Positions 49,000 to 61,526 are shown, counted from the stretch's first letter. The stretch is DNA of 64,000 bases from Corynespora cassiicola (GCA_022059125.1 JAEUWY010000006.1:3596001-3660000); one strand, 5' to 3'. Notes: generated by a model not told the origin, from the sequence alone. Program-made: numbers and translations.

Positions 49000-50160
49000 T
49001 TTATATAGAATTCTATCGCGCCTATTACGCGATTTAACTAAACTTCTATATATATAAACTATTTAAATTATTTAAACTATATATATGTTACTGCTGCTAA
49101 TACGGACTTAATTAAATATATTATTATTTAAAGTATAAAAATATAAAAGCTATTTAATTACTAGCTTTACTATTTTATACTATTATAATAAACTTTACTA
49201 AAATACTAGAAGACTAAAACTTTAACTTAGTTTTTATAATTACTAATAAATTTACTAAAAAAATTACTTTTATACTAAGTTAAAAAAATTAGTTAGTAAA
49301 AAAATAGACTAAACTAATACTTTATAAACTAACTAATTAGATAATTTTTAGTATAATTATTTTAAATCGCAATTAAAATTTTATAAACAATCTATAAAAA
49401 AGTATATAAAAAAAATTAAATACTAAGTTACTTCTATTAACTATTTATTATCTATAAATAAATAAATAATTAGAATAATTTATTTAGACTTTTAAAATAG
49501 CTATTAAATATTATCTAGCTATAAGTAAATAAAAATAAGTTAACGTGCTTCTAGCAGTATAATAAGTAATAAATAATAGTCTAAACACTTTAACAGGTTT
49601 TAGCTCTAACTAAGTATTATATAGATTTAATATATTAAAAAAACTACTAACAACTGTATTTATAATTAATTTAATTAAAAAATAATTAATCTATAAAATG
49701 TAAGTAAAAAATATACTATAATAAGTACTATAAGCTACTAAAACTTAAACTGGGCGATTTAGTGTACGTTAAACTATATAAAAAATACACTCTACTAATA
49801 GAATACTATAAGTTAAAATAGTAATATAATAGTTTTTAATATATAAAGTAAGTAATTAAAAACAACGCAGCGGAACTAGATCTACTAATAACTTAAAAAA
49901 TCTACTTAGTTATATCTGTTAAATACTTTAAACTATATTTTTTTTATAATTTATTTAATAAATTAATAATAAACTAATTAGAACTAGTAGAAAGCGAGTA
50001 GACTAACTAATATAAAGTTAAAAAATTATTTAAAAAATAAACTATTTATATTAAACGCAATCGAACGCTAGTAAACTAATATATAGTTAAATAAAAAAAA
50101 TAAAGTAGTAAATATAATAAATAAATAGCAGCTAAAAAAAATTAATTTAAAACTAGTAAA
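49000..50160 (+). mobile_element. Fragment of a second chromodomain Gypsy element
   Basis: A plus-strand frame interrupted by many stops shows an integrase core (IITNKFTKKITFI at about 49,236-49,275; SIIILNRN near 49,362, where Asp codons read as Asn), the following TIYY segment, then KLGDLVYVKLYK and AELDL...VISV near 49,750-49,930, and a chromodomain-like end near 50,013-50,145. Reverse transcriptase and gag are not visible, so only the 3' end of pol is recognised. The sequence differs from Gypsy copy 1 and is a different family. Confidence 0.6.
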
Positions 50161-53100
50161 AAAATTTAAAGCAAACGCTTTAGTAATTAATTTAGTAATA
50201 ATTTAATTAAAGATAATACCGGCCTAACGGTACTACAGTTATAAAAAAATTATAAATAATAAAACTAATTTACCAACTTTACTTTTATTATTACTTAACT
50301 AAATATACTATTTTAAACTAATTTAACTATTAAACTAGTTTTTTAATAAGCAGTAATACTAAAATAATTAAAGCTAATTTTAATAAAGCTTAGGTCGTCT
50401 AAAAAAACTGCTAACTAACTAATAATTTTATATAAAATTCTAGTATTCTAGTTACTATTAATTAATATAATTATTATTAGTATAAATAAATTAAAAGTAA
50501 AATATTTTAGTAGATAGACTAAACGCGAATTAAACGTCTGGCCTACTATAATATTTAAAAAAAACTATTATTTACTTTAACTATTTTTTACTACTTTTAT
50601 CTAAAAGTAATATAATTATATTATAATAAATATAGTATCTGCAGTAACTAAATATATTATTTATTAAAATAATAAAAAGTAAGTAACGTAACTTAACTGC
50701 TACTAAATCTACTATAATTTTTATTATAAATTTATAAATTTTTTATACTAATTACTACTTTTGCGAATAAATAATTAAATAGTTAATTTATTAGCTAATT
50801 TACAGAAAGTAGTAATATTAAGCAGTATTATTAGCTTTAAAAAGCTTATTTAATACAACAAAGTATAGTATAAACTAAATTAAATCTAGCTTTAATTAAA
50901 TACTAAAAATAATTTTTAACTAGTTAATATAGTACTGTATTTTAAAGCGAACTTTAATATAAATAAATATAAATTACTACTATTTAGCGTTTATCTGTTA
51001 AATTAAGTAGTAGACTAGTTAATTATTTTATATAAAACTAGAGTTTTAAAAAATAAAAATATAGAAAAATACTAGCCTATAATATTTAAAACTACTAGAA
51101 AATTATATTATTTAAATAGTTTATAAAATAACTATTTATTATATAAAACGAAGCCTTAAAAAACTATATAATAAGTATTATTTATAATAAGTATATACTA
51201 GAAAAAGCGAGTTTTACTAAACCAGACTTTTCTAAATACTATAAAAATATTAATAAAAAAAATATTTTTTAAAATATAATTAAATAAATTATTAAATTTT
51301 AGCACGGGCAGCTAGTTAAAACTATTAATAATTAAGCTTACTAAAATATTACTAGATAATAATAGAAGTATTTTACCTCTGCTAAATAGAAATAAATAAA
51401 ATAAAATATAAAAAAATACACACGTCGCTAACTTTAATAATAAATTAATTAAATATAAATTAATAAAAAAAAAATAAACTAATAGCTATTTAGCTATTAC
51501 TATTATAACTTAGCGTAATTTTTTTACTAACTAAAAAAACTGCTAATAAATAGTAAAAAAAACTAAAATTAATTAAAACTAGCCTAAATTAGGTAATAGA
51601 AAATATATTTATATCTAATAGATCTAGATAAATAGTAATTTAGTTAAAATAACTAGCCTATATAAGTTTTTTAAAATTATTTTATATAATAATTAACTAT
51701 ACAGCGAACTACTTAAATTATTAAATAACTCTAGTATAATTAAATAATTTAATAACGTTATATAAAATTAGATAGTTTATAAGTATAAAATAGATAGATA
51801 ATAGCCTAAATAATTTAAAAGTAAATAACTAACTAAAGCTAAAAAAAACGAGTTTAGTAAAGAAATTAAAGACTTAATTAATATATTTAATAAAAAAATT
51901 TTTAATATATTAGATAATAAAAATAATACTGATTATTTTTTAAAAAAAGTAAATAACTAGATAGATTAACCTAGTACTAGAACGCTTTAATTAAAAAAAA
52001 ATATAAATTAAAAAACTAAATATTTTCTAAAATAGTAAAATAATTAAAAACTTACTAAGTTTAAAGGCAACTAACTTAAATAAACTATTTTTATTTAGTT
52101 AAGTGTTAATTAAAAAACAGTATTAAAAAATAAAAAAGTTAATTAGAGTAGTAAGTAAATAAGTAAATATACTACTAGATACTATATTAAAAGAAAATAA
52201 ACTAGTCCAGATACTTAATAGTTAATCTATAATATTAAAATATAAAATTAATTAACTAAACTAATTTACGTAATAGTTAATTAAAATAAAAAATAACTAG
52301 TACTATAGAAAAATATTAGAGGCTAAGCTAGTTTATTACAGCTTTTATTTATAAAATATTTTTATAATAGTTCTGTAATACTAGTAAACTACTTAAAATA
52401 ATAATAAATATCTGCTAAAAACTTTAATTTAAAAATTTAACTAGAAACTTACTTAACTCGCTATTTAAATAAATAATAAAGTAGTTACTAGTATAGCAGT
52501 TAAAGTAATTTAGAAATTAGAAAAAATAAATAGAATTTAAATAGCGCACTATAAATAGTATAATTAGTTTATTTATAAAAAATTTAAAGCAGTTTAAAAT
52601 ATAATATATAATTAAACTAAAATATAAGTAAAAATTTTAAATTTTTACACGGACAACGTAATAGATAGAAATCTTTTTAAAATTCTAAAAAAATAAATTC
52701 TATTTTTTATATAAATTAATAAACTAATTAATTTATTAGATAATAAATACTTTAAAAAGTTTTATAACTATAAGTGCTTAAGTAGATTATATTTAAATAA
52801 TACGCTCCGCGCTATTTAGAAGCTATATAAAACTTATATAAATAATTTAAACGTTAAATATAATATAAAAAATATAGATAAAATAGAACGATTTAGTACT
52901 AAAAAAGTTTAGTTAAAAAAACTACTAATAATTAATAACCAGCTAAATTAAACTAAAAATAAATATACGTAGTAAAAAATTTATTTAATAATTATTAAAA
53001 ATTTTTACTACGAAGCTATCTACTTTATTATAACTAAAAATAATAAACTTTAAATTAACTAAAGTAAAGTATTACTAAAATAAATTATTTAAATAATTAA

Positions 53101-54840
53101 AAAAAAAAAATTAATTAACTAATTTATAAAAATTTAATACGTTTAATTTAAGTAAAAATAATTTTAAAAACTTACGTTAAGTAAAAACTAAACTAGCTAA
53201 ATATAGTAAAAATTAATAAAACTATATTTTTAAATAGCTAAAAGTGTAAATAAATTAATTAACTAAAATACTTAAATAATTATTAAAGCTAGTACTAGCT
53301 TAAAAGTTTTAACTAATACTATTATAAAAGTAAATTTTAAAAAAGTAATTTAAAACTAAAATTAATAAAACTATTAACGTTAGCTTAGACGAATTATTAA
53401 ATTTAAATTTTAGTAAATTAGTTATTAAATTAATTAAATTAATAATAACTAAAAAAAATATAATTAAACTGTGTTAATTTACTTATAAAAAAATACTTTT
53501 AAAAAAATTAAAAAAAATATTAAAAGCACAGCAGTATTAGTAACTATAACTAAAATTTAAAAAACTTAAAGTAAAATAGTTAAAGTAATAAATATACTAA
53601 TAACTTTAGTAGCGAGCGAAAAAAGTATAAAATATATAATATTTATACTAACGCTTAAAGTAAATAAACTATTTATATTTATTTTAAAAAAAATATTTTA
53701 TAAAAAAGCTACGCGACTAGAAAAGCATATATCTATTATTACTTTAGCTAATATAAAACTAAATAAATTAAGTAAAGCTTTTTTAACTCTAAAAACAGAT
53801 ATAATAATTTTATAACTAGTAATACTATATAAATAAGTTGTATCTAATATAACTAGTTTACTACTACTTTTATTAACTAAATTAACTAGCTAACTATTAA
53901 TACTGCTTAGATAAGTAGCGCTTAATATAACTAGTTTACTACTATTTTAATTAACTAAATTAAATAAAAAATCAGCTCCGACCGCAGCTATACTAACTAA
54001 AATAAAAATAAAAAATATAAAATAACTATTAACTATACAGAATAACTAATTTAATTTAATAACTTTAGATAATAAAAACTAGAACTAAAAAAATTAATCT
54101 ACTAGTACTACAGCAAAAAAAAAAATTATTTATTTAAATTAAATAATAAAAAAAAAGCAGAAAAAGAGCAGATAAGCTAAAAAAAAAATAGAAAAAAGTA
54201 AAAAAACTAAAAAAATAGCTAATAAATTAATAGCTTAACTTTTAAATACAGACAACATAAATCTATTAAAAATAAGTATTTTTTTTTTAACTAATAGCTA
54301 GATAAGTAGCTAAAAGTTATAATATATATATTAGTATAATAAGTAGCTTCTAAAGCTAGAAGCGGGCTTTTTAATTAGTAGAAAAGCTGTTAAAAAAACT
54401 TAACGCGTCTATTATAAAACTTTATAATAAATAAATTTAACTAACTAAGTATAAATAGCTTACTTAAAAGCTAAAAGGCTTAATAATCTAATACTTTACT
54501 TTATATTTAACTGCCCGATACATCGATTAATTAATTAATATTTAATATAATTTTTATGCCTACTATTACTCTACTGTATATATAACTTTACTATAATATT
54601 TACATAACTATAATAGTAAAAAATATATATAAAATAATTAAAATAGTAAAAAGTAATAGTATTAGATAATAAGTGCGTAAACAGCAGTAATTATATAAAC
54701 TATATAATATAAATATAAAAAATTAAAATTTAAAAATGTATTTAAAAATTATACGCTAAAAAAATATTATAATTATAGTTATTATAAGTTAGAAATAAAA
54801 ATTAGTATTAAAAAATTATTATTATTTAAAGTAAAAGTAT
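50160..54840. other. Unassigned RIP-degraded sequence
   Basis: About 4.7 kb of very AT-rich DNA with no readable domain on either strand. It is probably older transposon sequence, including the 3' LTR of the chromovirus fragment, but no LTR pair or inverted termini could be supported. Confidence 0.5.
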
Positions 54841-54997
54841 AGATTATATATTAACGTTATATTCCGTAATAAAATAATATTATAAAATATAGAAAATTAC
54901 GCGATAGATAGTACGTACTAACTAAAATAAAATAGAAATAAAATAATATACTTACTGTTTATTAATAATAAAATAAAAATAGTAGAAAAAAATAGAA
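54840..54997. repeat. Right arm of a large inverted repeat
   Basis: Reverse-complement match to 39,876-40,019. Weaker similarity may continue inward to about 54,660 (opposite about 49,082-49,112). Confidence 0.6.
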
Positions 54998-55290
54998 ATA
55001 ATTTTTATAATTTACATACTTTTAAAATAAAAATTACTTATATGTTTATTAATAGTTTAAATGTTTTTTATTATTTTTAATTACTGTTTTATTAAATATT
55101 TAACTAGCATTATTACTGTTTATACTTATTATCTGTATTTATTATTTAGTTTTAGTTTAGTAAAGCTAAAAGAAAAGAAACTCTACAGCTCTTTAGATGT
55201 ATTTCTAAAAGCGAGACTTATTAACTTCTCCTGTGGATTTTAAGCTAGTTGTAAGTTAAATTAAAGCTCCGCGTACTAACTTCTTACGCT

Positions 55291-56579
55291 ATTTTATCGC
55301 AGTCTTGTGCTTAACACGATGTCTGACTCTACTACGCTGGAAAGAAATCGCTTCCAGCGCAAGATCCGGGCAGGAAAGGGTTGGTCGTTATCCCTGCCAG
55401 CTGATTGCGTTTTGCCACCTGCCCACTCTGTGGTGCTGACAGCTCAGGTACAGGCTACATCTCTCGCGTGTACCTCTCCTGCGCCTCCTCGCCACTCGAA
55501 TAAAACCATCTCTTGTGTCAGAGCGAGAGCAGATGGGGCTGCTAATGAACAGATATATTGATTGCGGCCCTTAGGCTTGCAAGGTGATCGCCTCTGGCCT
55601 GTCTGGTTCTCATCAATTCACGATACCCATTCCAATGTCTCTGTTCCGCGAGCGATTCCCCACAATACCTCAATACCTGCACCTAATCTACATTCCTGGT
55701 TTCCCGGGTCTTTTTCATCGAGAATATTTTTCCTTTTGGGCTCTATCGGCCGGTTTCTTGTCGTTTGCTAGAGCCGCCCTGAATATCAAGTTCAGTTCGG
55801 CCCGCGGCTGGCGGAGACTGTTGCTTCCGAGCTAGTTGATGCGGACCATCAACGGACCAGCGATCCATGAGAACCGGTGTAGCGACGATTATAGTAGGGA
55901 CAAGTAACGTCAGCTTTCATAAACAAAGACTGTGCCGGTGAAGCGCCTCCCATACGTAATTACCATCCAGTTGATGTCCAGTCGCTGGACTTGTTTATGG
56001 ATACTAGAATCAAGCGTACCGTAGCCCTAGCTTTATATCTGGCTGTACTATGTTCATCTGGGCAATACTACTGTGCCCAGTCGCCGTTGCAAACCCGAGT
56101 TGGGGATGATCGACACACCGCAAAGACCACCTACAATGACCACAATGACGACCGCCGTGGAAAAACCAGAATTCTTCGTTTGTGCTTACGCAAAGGTGTG
56201 GAAAGGTCCACTTAACATGCACCACTTGGAAGAAATAGGAGCAAAGCTGTCCCAATCAAACTCCGGCCACGCCGTGTATTCCGCGGACCGTTCGTCGGCG
56301 CAAGGCTTAATACCGTCACAGGCAATAATTAGAACTGATTTAATTCGTCAGAATTGAAGTCAAACGCATGGCAACTTATTCCGGAGCGCGAGGAGACCTT
56401 CTCCAACTCGGATCTGTTCGAACTATTTTGCCGTGCAACTACATGCGGACGAAGATTTGGAGACTGTTACCCACAAGTACATTAAAAGGGAACGTTTCAG
56501 CCAACCGAAAAATGGAAATCCTTCGCATCTTATCTTTACCTCTCTTTCTCTCCATCCCTTTCAAATTTACACCACTCCA
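55291..56579. other. Intergenic, promoter side of cytochrome P450
   Basis: Ordinary composition resumes at about 55,290. Short frames of up to 94 codons are present but have no domain, signal peptide or conserved look. The P450 promoter must lie at the right end. Confidence 0.45.
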
Positions 56580-58368
56580 ATGGGCCAGCCACTGTCCACA
56601 TTGACTACGGACGACCTGTTGGCGCCATCAGGTCAACCCTGGGTCTTCGTCATCATTGGGCTGCTTTCCTTTGGATGGTCATTCAATCGTCTCCTGGCAA
56701 AAAAACCAAATGTTCCCTTGTGCAATCCCAAGAAGTGGCACGAGCTCTCGACCAGCCGAGCCGTACAGCAGGTTCTCTTCAACTGGCGTGAGACGGTGGA
56801 CGAATGGTTCGCGAAGTACCCCAACAAGCCAGTCCGTATCATCAGCGATGTTGGAGAAATGACAGTTCTGCCCCCGGAAATGGCAGACGTGATTAGGAGC
56901 GATCCGCGTCTAAGTTTTGTCAAGGGGAACGTTGTGGTATGTTGATACGGTTCAAAGACTCTGCATAAATTGGGTTCAAGACACTGAGAACATGGTTAGC
57001 CAATGCACCCTCATATCGGCGGTTTCGAGCCTTTTAGTGAGGCTATGCCAGACGACCTGAAACTGCTCAAGTCGGTCGTGAACAAAGACCTGACCAAGAT
57101 GTTAAGTAAGCTATTTATCCGATTTGTTGTGTCTTGCCCATTCACTGACGTAACGAAGACAAGATCACGTTCCCGCTGGCTTACGAGGCGCGCCTAGCAT
57201 TCGATGAATATTTCAGCAAACAGACAGGTATGCTGACCCCGCAACACTGACCTAGACGAGAGCTGAATGTTCCGACAGAATGGCACCCAATTCCACTTCG
57301 AGATACATTGTTGCCGCTTATTGCCCGTCTATCCACCCGCATTTTCATGGGCGAGGAACTGTGCCGAAACAAAGGCTGGCTCAAGATTGCTGTTGACTAC
57401 ACCTCGGAATCTTTTACGGGGGCAGACAAGCTCCGCCAATGGCCCTATATTCTGCGCCCTATGGTATCGCACTTCACATCGTACGGCATCAGCCTGCGGA
57501 AGAGTATGAAAGATGCTCGCAACTTTATCAACCCCATCTTGCAGCAGCGAAAGGTCTTGAAAGCAGAAGCCCTGGCCAAAGGCGAGAAACTTGAGTTTGA
57601 TGACACCCTGGAGTGGCTTGAACGCAGCCATACTCGGGCTTATGATCCGGTGGCTATGCAGATGTTGATGTCTGTGGTGGCCATTCACACTACTACTGAT
57701 CTCGTCGTCCAAACCATGTACGATTTGGCGTCCCACCCCGAGATGATTCCGGCTTTGAAGGAAGAGATAATCAGTGTACTTGCCTCGGAGGGATGGACCA
57801 AGTCTGCCTTGTTCAAGATGAAGCTACTTGACAGCGTCTTGAAGGAAACACAGAGAATGAAGCCCCCGCAGATATGTATGTGCCATTGATTGGTTGGAGA
57901 AAAGTACCTGCTTACTTTTTTTTTACAGCTACGATGATTCGCGGTACCCTTGAAGATATTACGCTCCCGGACGGGACCATGATTCCAAAAGACAACATCT
58001 TGGCCGTGTCGACGCATTGGATGCGAGACCCGAAAGTATATGAGAGCCCGGATACGTGGGACGGCTATCGTTTCTACCGGCTGCGACAGCAGTCGGGCAA
58101 GGAACTCACCTCTCAGTTGGTCACGACATCGCCGGAACACATGGCTTTTGGCCATGGCAACCATTCCTGTCCAGGCCGTTTCTTTGCGGCCAACGAGGTT
58201 AAGATTGCTATGATTTTCATTCTCCTTCAGTATGAGTGGAAATTAGTCACAGAGCCGCAACCCATGAGCTGGGCTCATGCTTGGAATGCGGATCCTACGA
58301 CCCAAGTCGAGGTTCGCCGGGTTGCCAGCTGCGATATCGATCCCAAGGCCGGGGTTGTTTTTGTGTAG
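56580..58368 (+). CDS. Cytochrome P450 monooxygenase
   Basis: Five exons (56580-56936, 57000-57105, 57159-57227, 57279-57875, 57929-58368) with introns of 51-63 nt give 522 aa, a normal microsomal P450 length. An N-terminal membrane anchor is visible (WVFVIIGLLSFGW). The I-helix oxygen-binding segment reads AIHTTTD, the K-helix ExxR motif is ETQR, and the heme-binding loop FGHGNHSCPGRFFA carries the thiolate Cys457. The motif and spacing resemble fungal P450s of terpenoid and other secondary pathways (ent-kaurene-oxidase-like group); the substrate is unknown. No backbone synthase is present nearby: the gene stands alone between two transposon-rich blocks, yet its frame is intact and shows no RIP damage. 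A redox partner reductase would be encoded elsewhere. Confidence 0.92.
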
Positions 58369-58936
58369 AACATCTTGGCGTGGTGAAAAGGGACATAATG
58401 CGATGTAAATTGAATAAATTTCACTTCTTCAAGTTTAAATTTACTGAGCATGGCATGGGAGTTTAGGAATACCCTTAGATTGGCTTTCGAAAGCCTTTCC
58501 AGGCCATGGTTTGCGTAGAGGTCTCAATGGATACAAATATACTCGTTGATTGACACACTACCATTTCCCACTTAATGCATGTCCTATTTCTTATTCTCGT
58601 GTATGTAACGTCACCTAACCGCAATTACCCTCCCATTCGCCAACCCACCCTCCACCATCCAAGAAAAGACTCTCAAATCCCACCCCAAACTCCTAACAAA
58701 CAACCCACACCCCTGTTTCTCTCCGATCCCAATCTCGCACCAACCTACGTCACCCCCCAAATCTACACCACCAGTTTCCCTCCGAACCGCTGACTCCCAA
58801 TCATTCCCCATCTCCCTCGCAGCTCCCAAACCAAGCCGACCCACGAACAATCTCCTAGTCCCAATCAGCCGCGCCGCCCCATATCCCAGCCCAGCTGACA
58901 TCCCTTCACCCAGATTGGGGCCTCCGATCACATGCC
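58369..58936. other. Intergenic after cytochrome P450
   Basis: The first part is P450 3' sequence. The stretch 58,620-58,920 is strongly C-rich on the plus strand (CCCACCC-type) and has overlapping frames on both strands without recognisable domains. Confidence 0.4.
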
Positions 58937-59404
58937 TTACCCGAAGCGCACACGCGAGGGGTAAGGGTGCCACGTGTAGGGGGCCGAGAGCGGGAAGGGG
59001 TCAGAGAGGGAGCGTGTGCGCACCGGGGGGGTCCGCTGTACACGGGCAACATGGACGTCAATCTGTGGGCGTAGTTGATCCGTCAAGTTAACGTCGATCC
59101 TGCCCGTGGCGAGTAGAAACCCGGTAGTTGCCTTGTGCCCATCCATTAGTGACCACGATAGTGGTAGATGTCCTCTTCGATCCTTCGAGTCGGCACCAAC
59201 CTTTCTTGTGTTGAGCAGCAGCTTGGCTACCTCCTTGTGTCCATTTTCTGCCGCCCACGATAGTGGCGTCCGCCCACCTTCATCCTTGGAGTCTAGGATG
59301 AAATTTACTAGACAAAGTGCAAGGCTAAATATCACCTCATCACCAAGTTGCGCCAAACATGAAAGTGTTGTCCTTCGGTTTGAGTTACAATCGATTTTCA
59401 CCAT
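58937..59404 (-). pseudogene. Ankyrin-repeat gene fragment
   Basis: A minus-strand frame of 155 codons carries two clear ankyrin-type repeats (GRTPLSWAAENGHKEVAKLL and RGHLPLSWSLMDGHKATTGFLL) linked by a DSKD motif, as in the repeat tails of fungal NACHT-ankyrin proteins. The sequence before the repeats is short and the last 45 residues have no repeat character, so this is most likely a stray piece of a larger gene rather than a complete one. It abuts a LINE fragment. A functional short ankyrin protein cannot be excluded. Confidence 0.5.
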
Positions 59405-59429
59405 AATGATAGATAATCAGTCTTAATGT

Positions 59430-59880
59430 TTCTCAGTCAGTGAAAAGCAGTGCAATCTCGTCCTTCAGAATGGGCCATAGCTCTTTCCACACTCATCCTG
59501 GCAGCCCGTCTCTACCCCGTGCCTTGTCTGGGCTAGCCCGAAAGATGTCCACCTTATCTAAACCTGATGGTGTCTCGTAGGCGACAGATACAAGTCTTTA
59601 AGGCAGTTCTACATAAGAGCTTAACCTGTGCAGAGAGATTGGCTATAATTCTTAACTATCTTATTAGCCTTTTAGAAGCTAGACCTAGTGCAGAAGAGGT
59701 TCCTAAACTAACCCGCTTTTAATGTAATTCAGACTCCTGCTATAAACGCCACCTTTTCTCAGATAAAATACTAGAGTAGATATTTAATTTCTCAGCTGGG
59801 TAACTTAATAAACATTTGGTAAAAGACGCAGAATTTTTCAATATCGAAAGAGCTACGAGAGTCCCTTTCTCTTAGCTATG
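59430..59880 (-). mobile_element. Fragment of a non-LTR (LINE) retrotransposon
   Basis: Read on the minus strand, the stretch gives SPDKARGRDGLPG, a stop codon, then VWKELWPILKDEIALLFTD. This matches the conserved start of the reverse transcriptase of Tad1-type fungal LINEs. A stop stands at the position where the family has a non-stop codon, and further stops lie upstream toward 59,880. Only a few hundred bases are recognisable. Confidence 0.7.
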
Positions 59881-60480
59881 CTGGGCTAGAACTAAACAGT
59901 AAATACAAATTAATAAAAAAAACAGAAATAATACTAGTTAGGTATTTGAAAAAACAGTAATTAAAATTGATAAAAAAATTAAATTATTAATAAATAAGTA
60001 AATAGTTTTTATTTTATAAGCTGATTAGTTTACTAATTTATAAATTTATAATCAGATAAATTATAAACTATAAATTGTAAAAATAGTAGTTAAAAAAAAA
60101 CTCTGTTTTAAAAGTTTAAAACTTTATTTAAAAATAATAAAAAAAGTTATAGCTTAAAATTATTAAAATACTAAATATAAAACGTAGTAATATAAAATAA
60201 AATGTTTTTAATAAGTTACTATAAGTTTTAAATAGAAACTTTAATATTTTTTTATAAAACTTTACTTATTATAAATATTTATTTGAATTAATGTTATAAA
60301 AAAAATTATTACTAATTTTTAAACTCTATTATACTTTTTATATTTATATATATAAATTTTAAAGTTTATATTAAAATTATTACTAATTATTATAGTTAGT
60401 TTATAAACTATAGACTATTAACTAGTTTATTATTAATTATAAACTTTTAAAATTAATGGCTTTATAATAATAAAATAATA

Positions 60481-61157
60481 ACAGAGAGGTAATATTAAAA
60501 AATATTAGAAAAGAAGTTACACTTCTAAAACTACTATAAATCTGTAACTAGACTAGCTGTTAAATAAAAAAATAATTTTTTTTAAAAGAATTTATAAATT
60601 CTTCTTTAGTACTAAAAAAGAAATAGCTTATACAATATTTATAGCCTATTAATTAAAAGTAAAAATGAAGTAAAAAAATTACAAATTTAAAAGCTAATTT
60701 ATCTTTTTTCTAGCGTAAAATTTTTATTTTTTATTTGATTATTTTAAAGTTATATACAGTATATACTTATAATTTTTTTTTAAAGAATTAAATTATACAA
60801 ATAAATTAATAATTAATTAAATTATTAATATTTTGTATAATATCTGTTAGCTTTAATAACTGCCTTCTAACGTCTAGGTAATAATAATATATAATTATCT
60901 ATTATTTTTTATAAAATTGAATTCTATTTTTTATTTATAGCGTTTATAAATAAAGTATTTTTTTTTATTATTTTTTTTCCCTAATAAATTAGAATTTAAT
61001 TTTTTTAAATTGTTTTTTAATATAGTTTAGATATTTTTTATAAGTGCTAAGTTCAGGCTATAAGCTAAATATTTAAATAATTTAAATTTTTTTTTAAACC
61101 ATGTTAAAATTAGTTTAGCTGTATAAATTTTTAAATTATTTTATTACGATTTCTAGT
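60481..61157 (-). mobile_element. Tc1-like transposon remnant, interrupted by Gypsy copy 2
   Basis: The left end (ACAGAGAGGT...) matches the end of the transposon at 46,845 and is preceded by TA. On the minus strand, degraded transposase is readable: a YSLNLALIKNI box near 61,031-61,066, at the place of the SPDLNPIEN catalytic block, and PRR, KAVIKAN and YYTKY words at about 60,829-60,878, the usual C-terminal end of fungal Tc1-like transposases. The element stops at 61,157 where the Gypsy LTR begins. Confidence 0.75.
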
Positions 61158-61526
61158 TGTTATAAGCTATAAACGTAGGCTAATAACGGGGCCGATAGAG
61201 TCGCACCGCTATAGCTGGTTACGTAACGTATTTAATTAATTAGTCTGCTTAGCAGTACTAAGCAACTAAGCAGTACTAAGCAGAAGTTTTAGACACATAT
61301 ATATAGTCTATATAATTATACTTTATAATTATATTTACCTTATTAGCAAATCTATTATTTAGAATTAACTATTAACTTATTATACTCTATTACTAATACG
61401 GAAATCTGTATAGTATATCGTATATTATTCTACTTACGTAACTTTACTAGTACTTATTTTTAAAAATTAACCTAAGCAGCTACTTGCTTTTTAGTCTCGC
61501 TTATAGCCTATAGCACAGCTTTAATA
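61158..61526 (+). repeat. 5' LTR of Gypsy copy 2
   Basis: 369 bp, the same length as both LTRs of copy 1. Its first two bases are TG, which identifies the true LTR boundary that RIP has blurred in copy 1. Confidence 0.9.

Larger units (their letters stand above)
39470..55290. repeat. AT-rich RIP-mutated transposon block 1
   Basis: From about 39,470 the base composition drops abruptly to very low G+C and stays so for nearly 16 kb. No frame over 60 codons occurs until its right edge. TpA is abundant while CpA and TpG are rare, and reading frames of retroelements are cut by TAA/TAG exactly where Gln or Trp codons are expected. This is the pattern left by repeat-induced point mutation. The block is assembled from several nested elements listed separately. 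Confidence 0.9.

Noticed and set aside
39470..55060. Possible mitochondrial DNA origin of the AT-rich block
   Set aside because: The block contains LTR retrotransposon and TA-flanked transposon structure with RIP-type changes and no mitochondrial genes.
55307..55561. 84-codon frame at the edge of the AT-rich block
   Set aside because: No domain or signal peptide, and it borders degraded transposon DNA.
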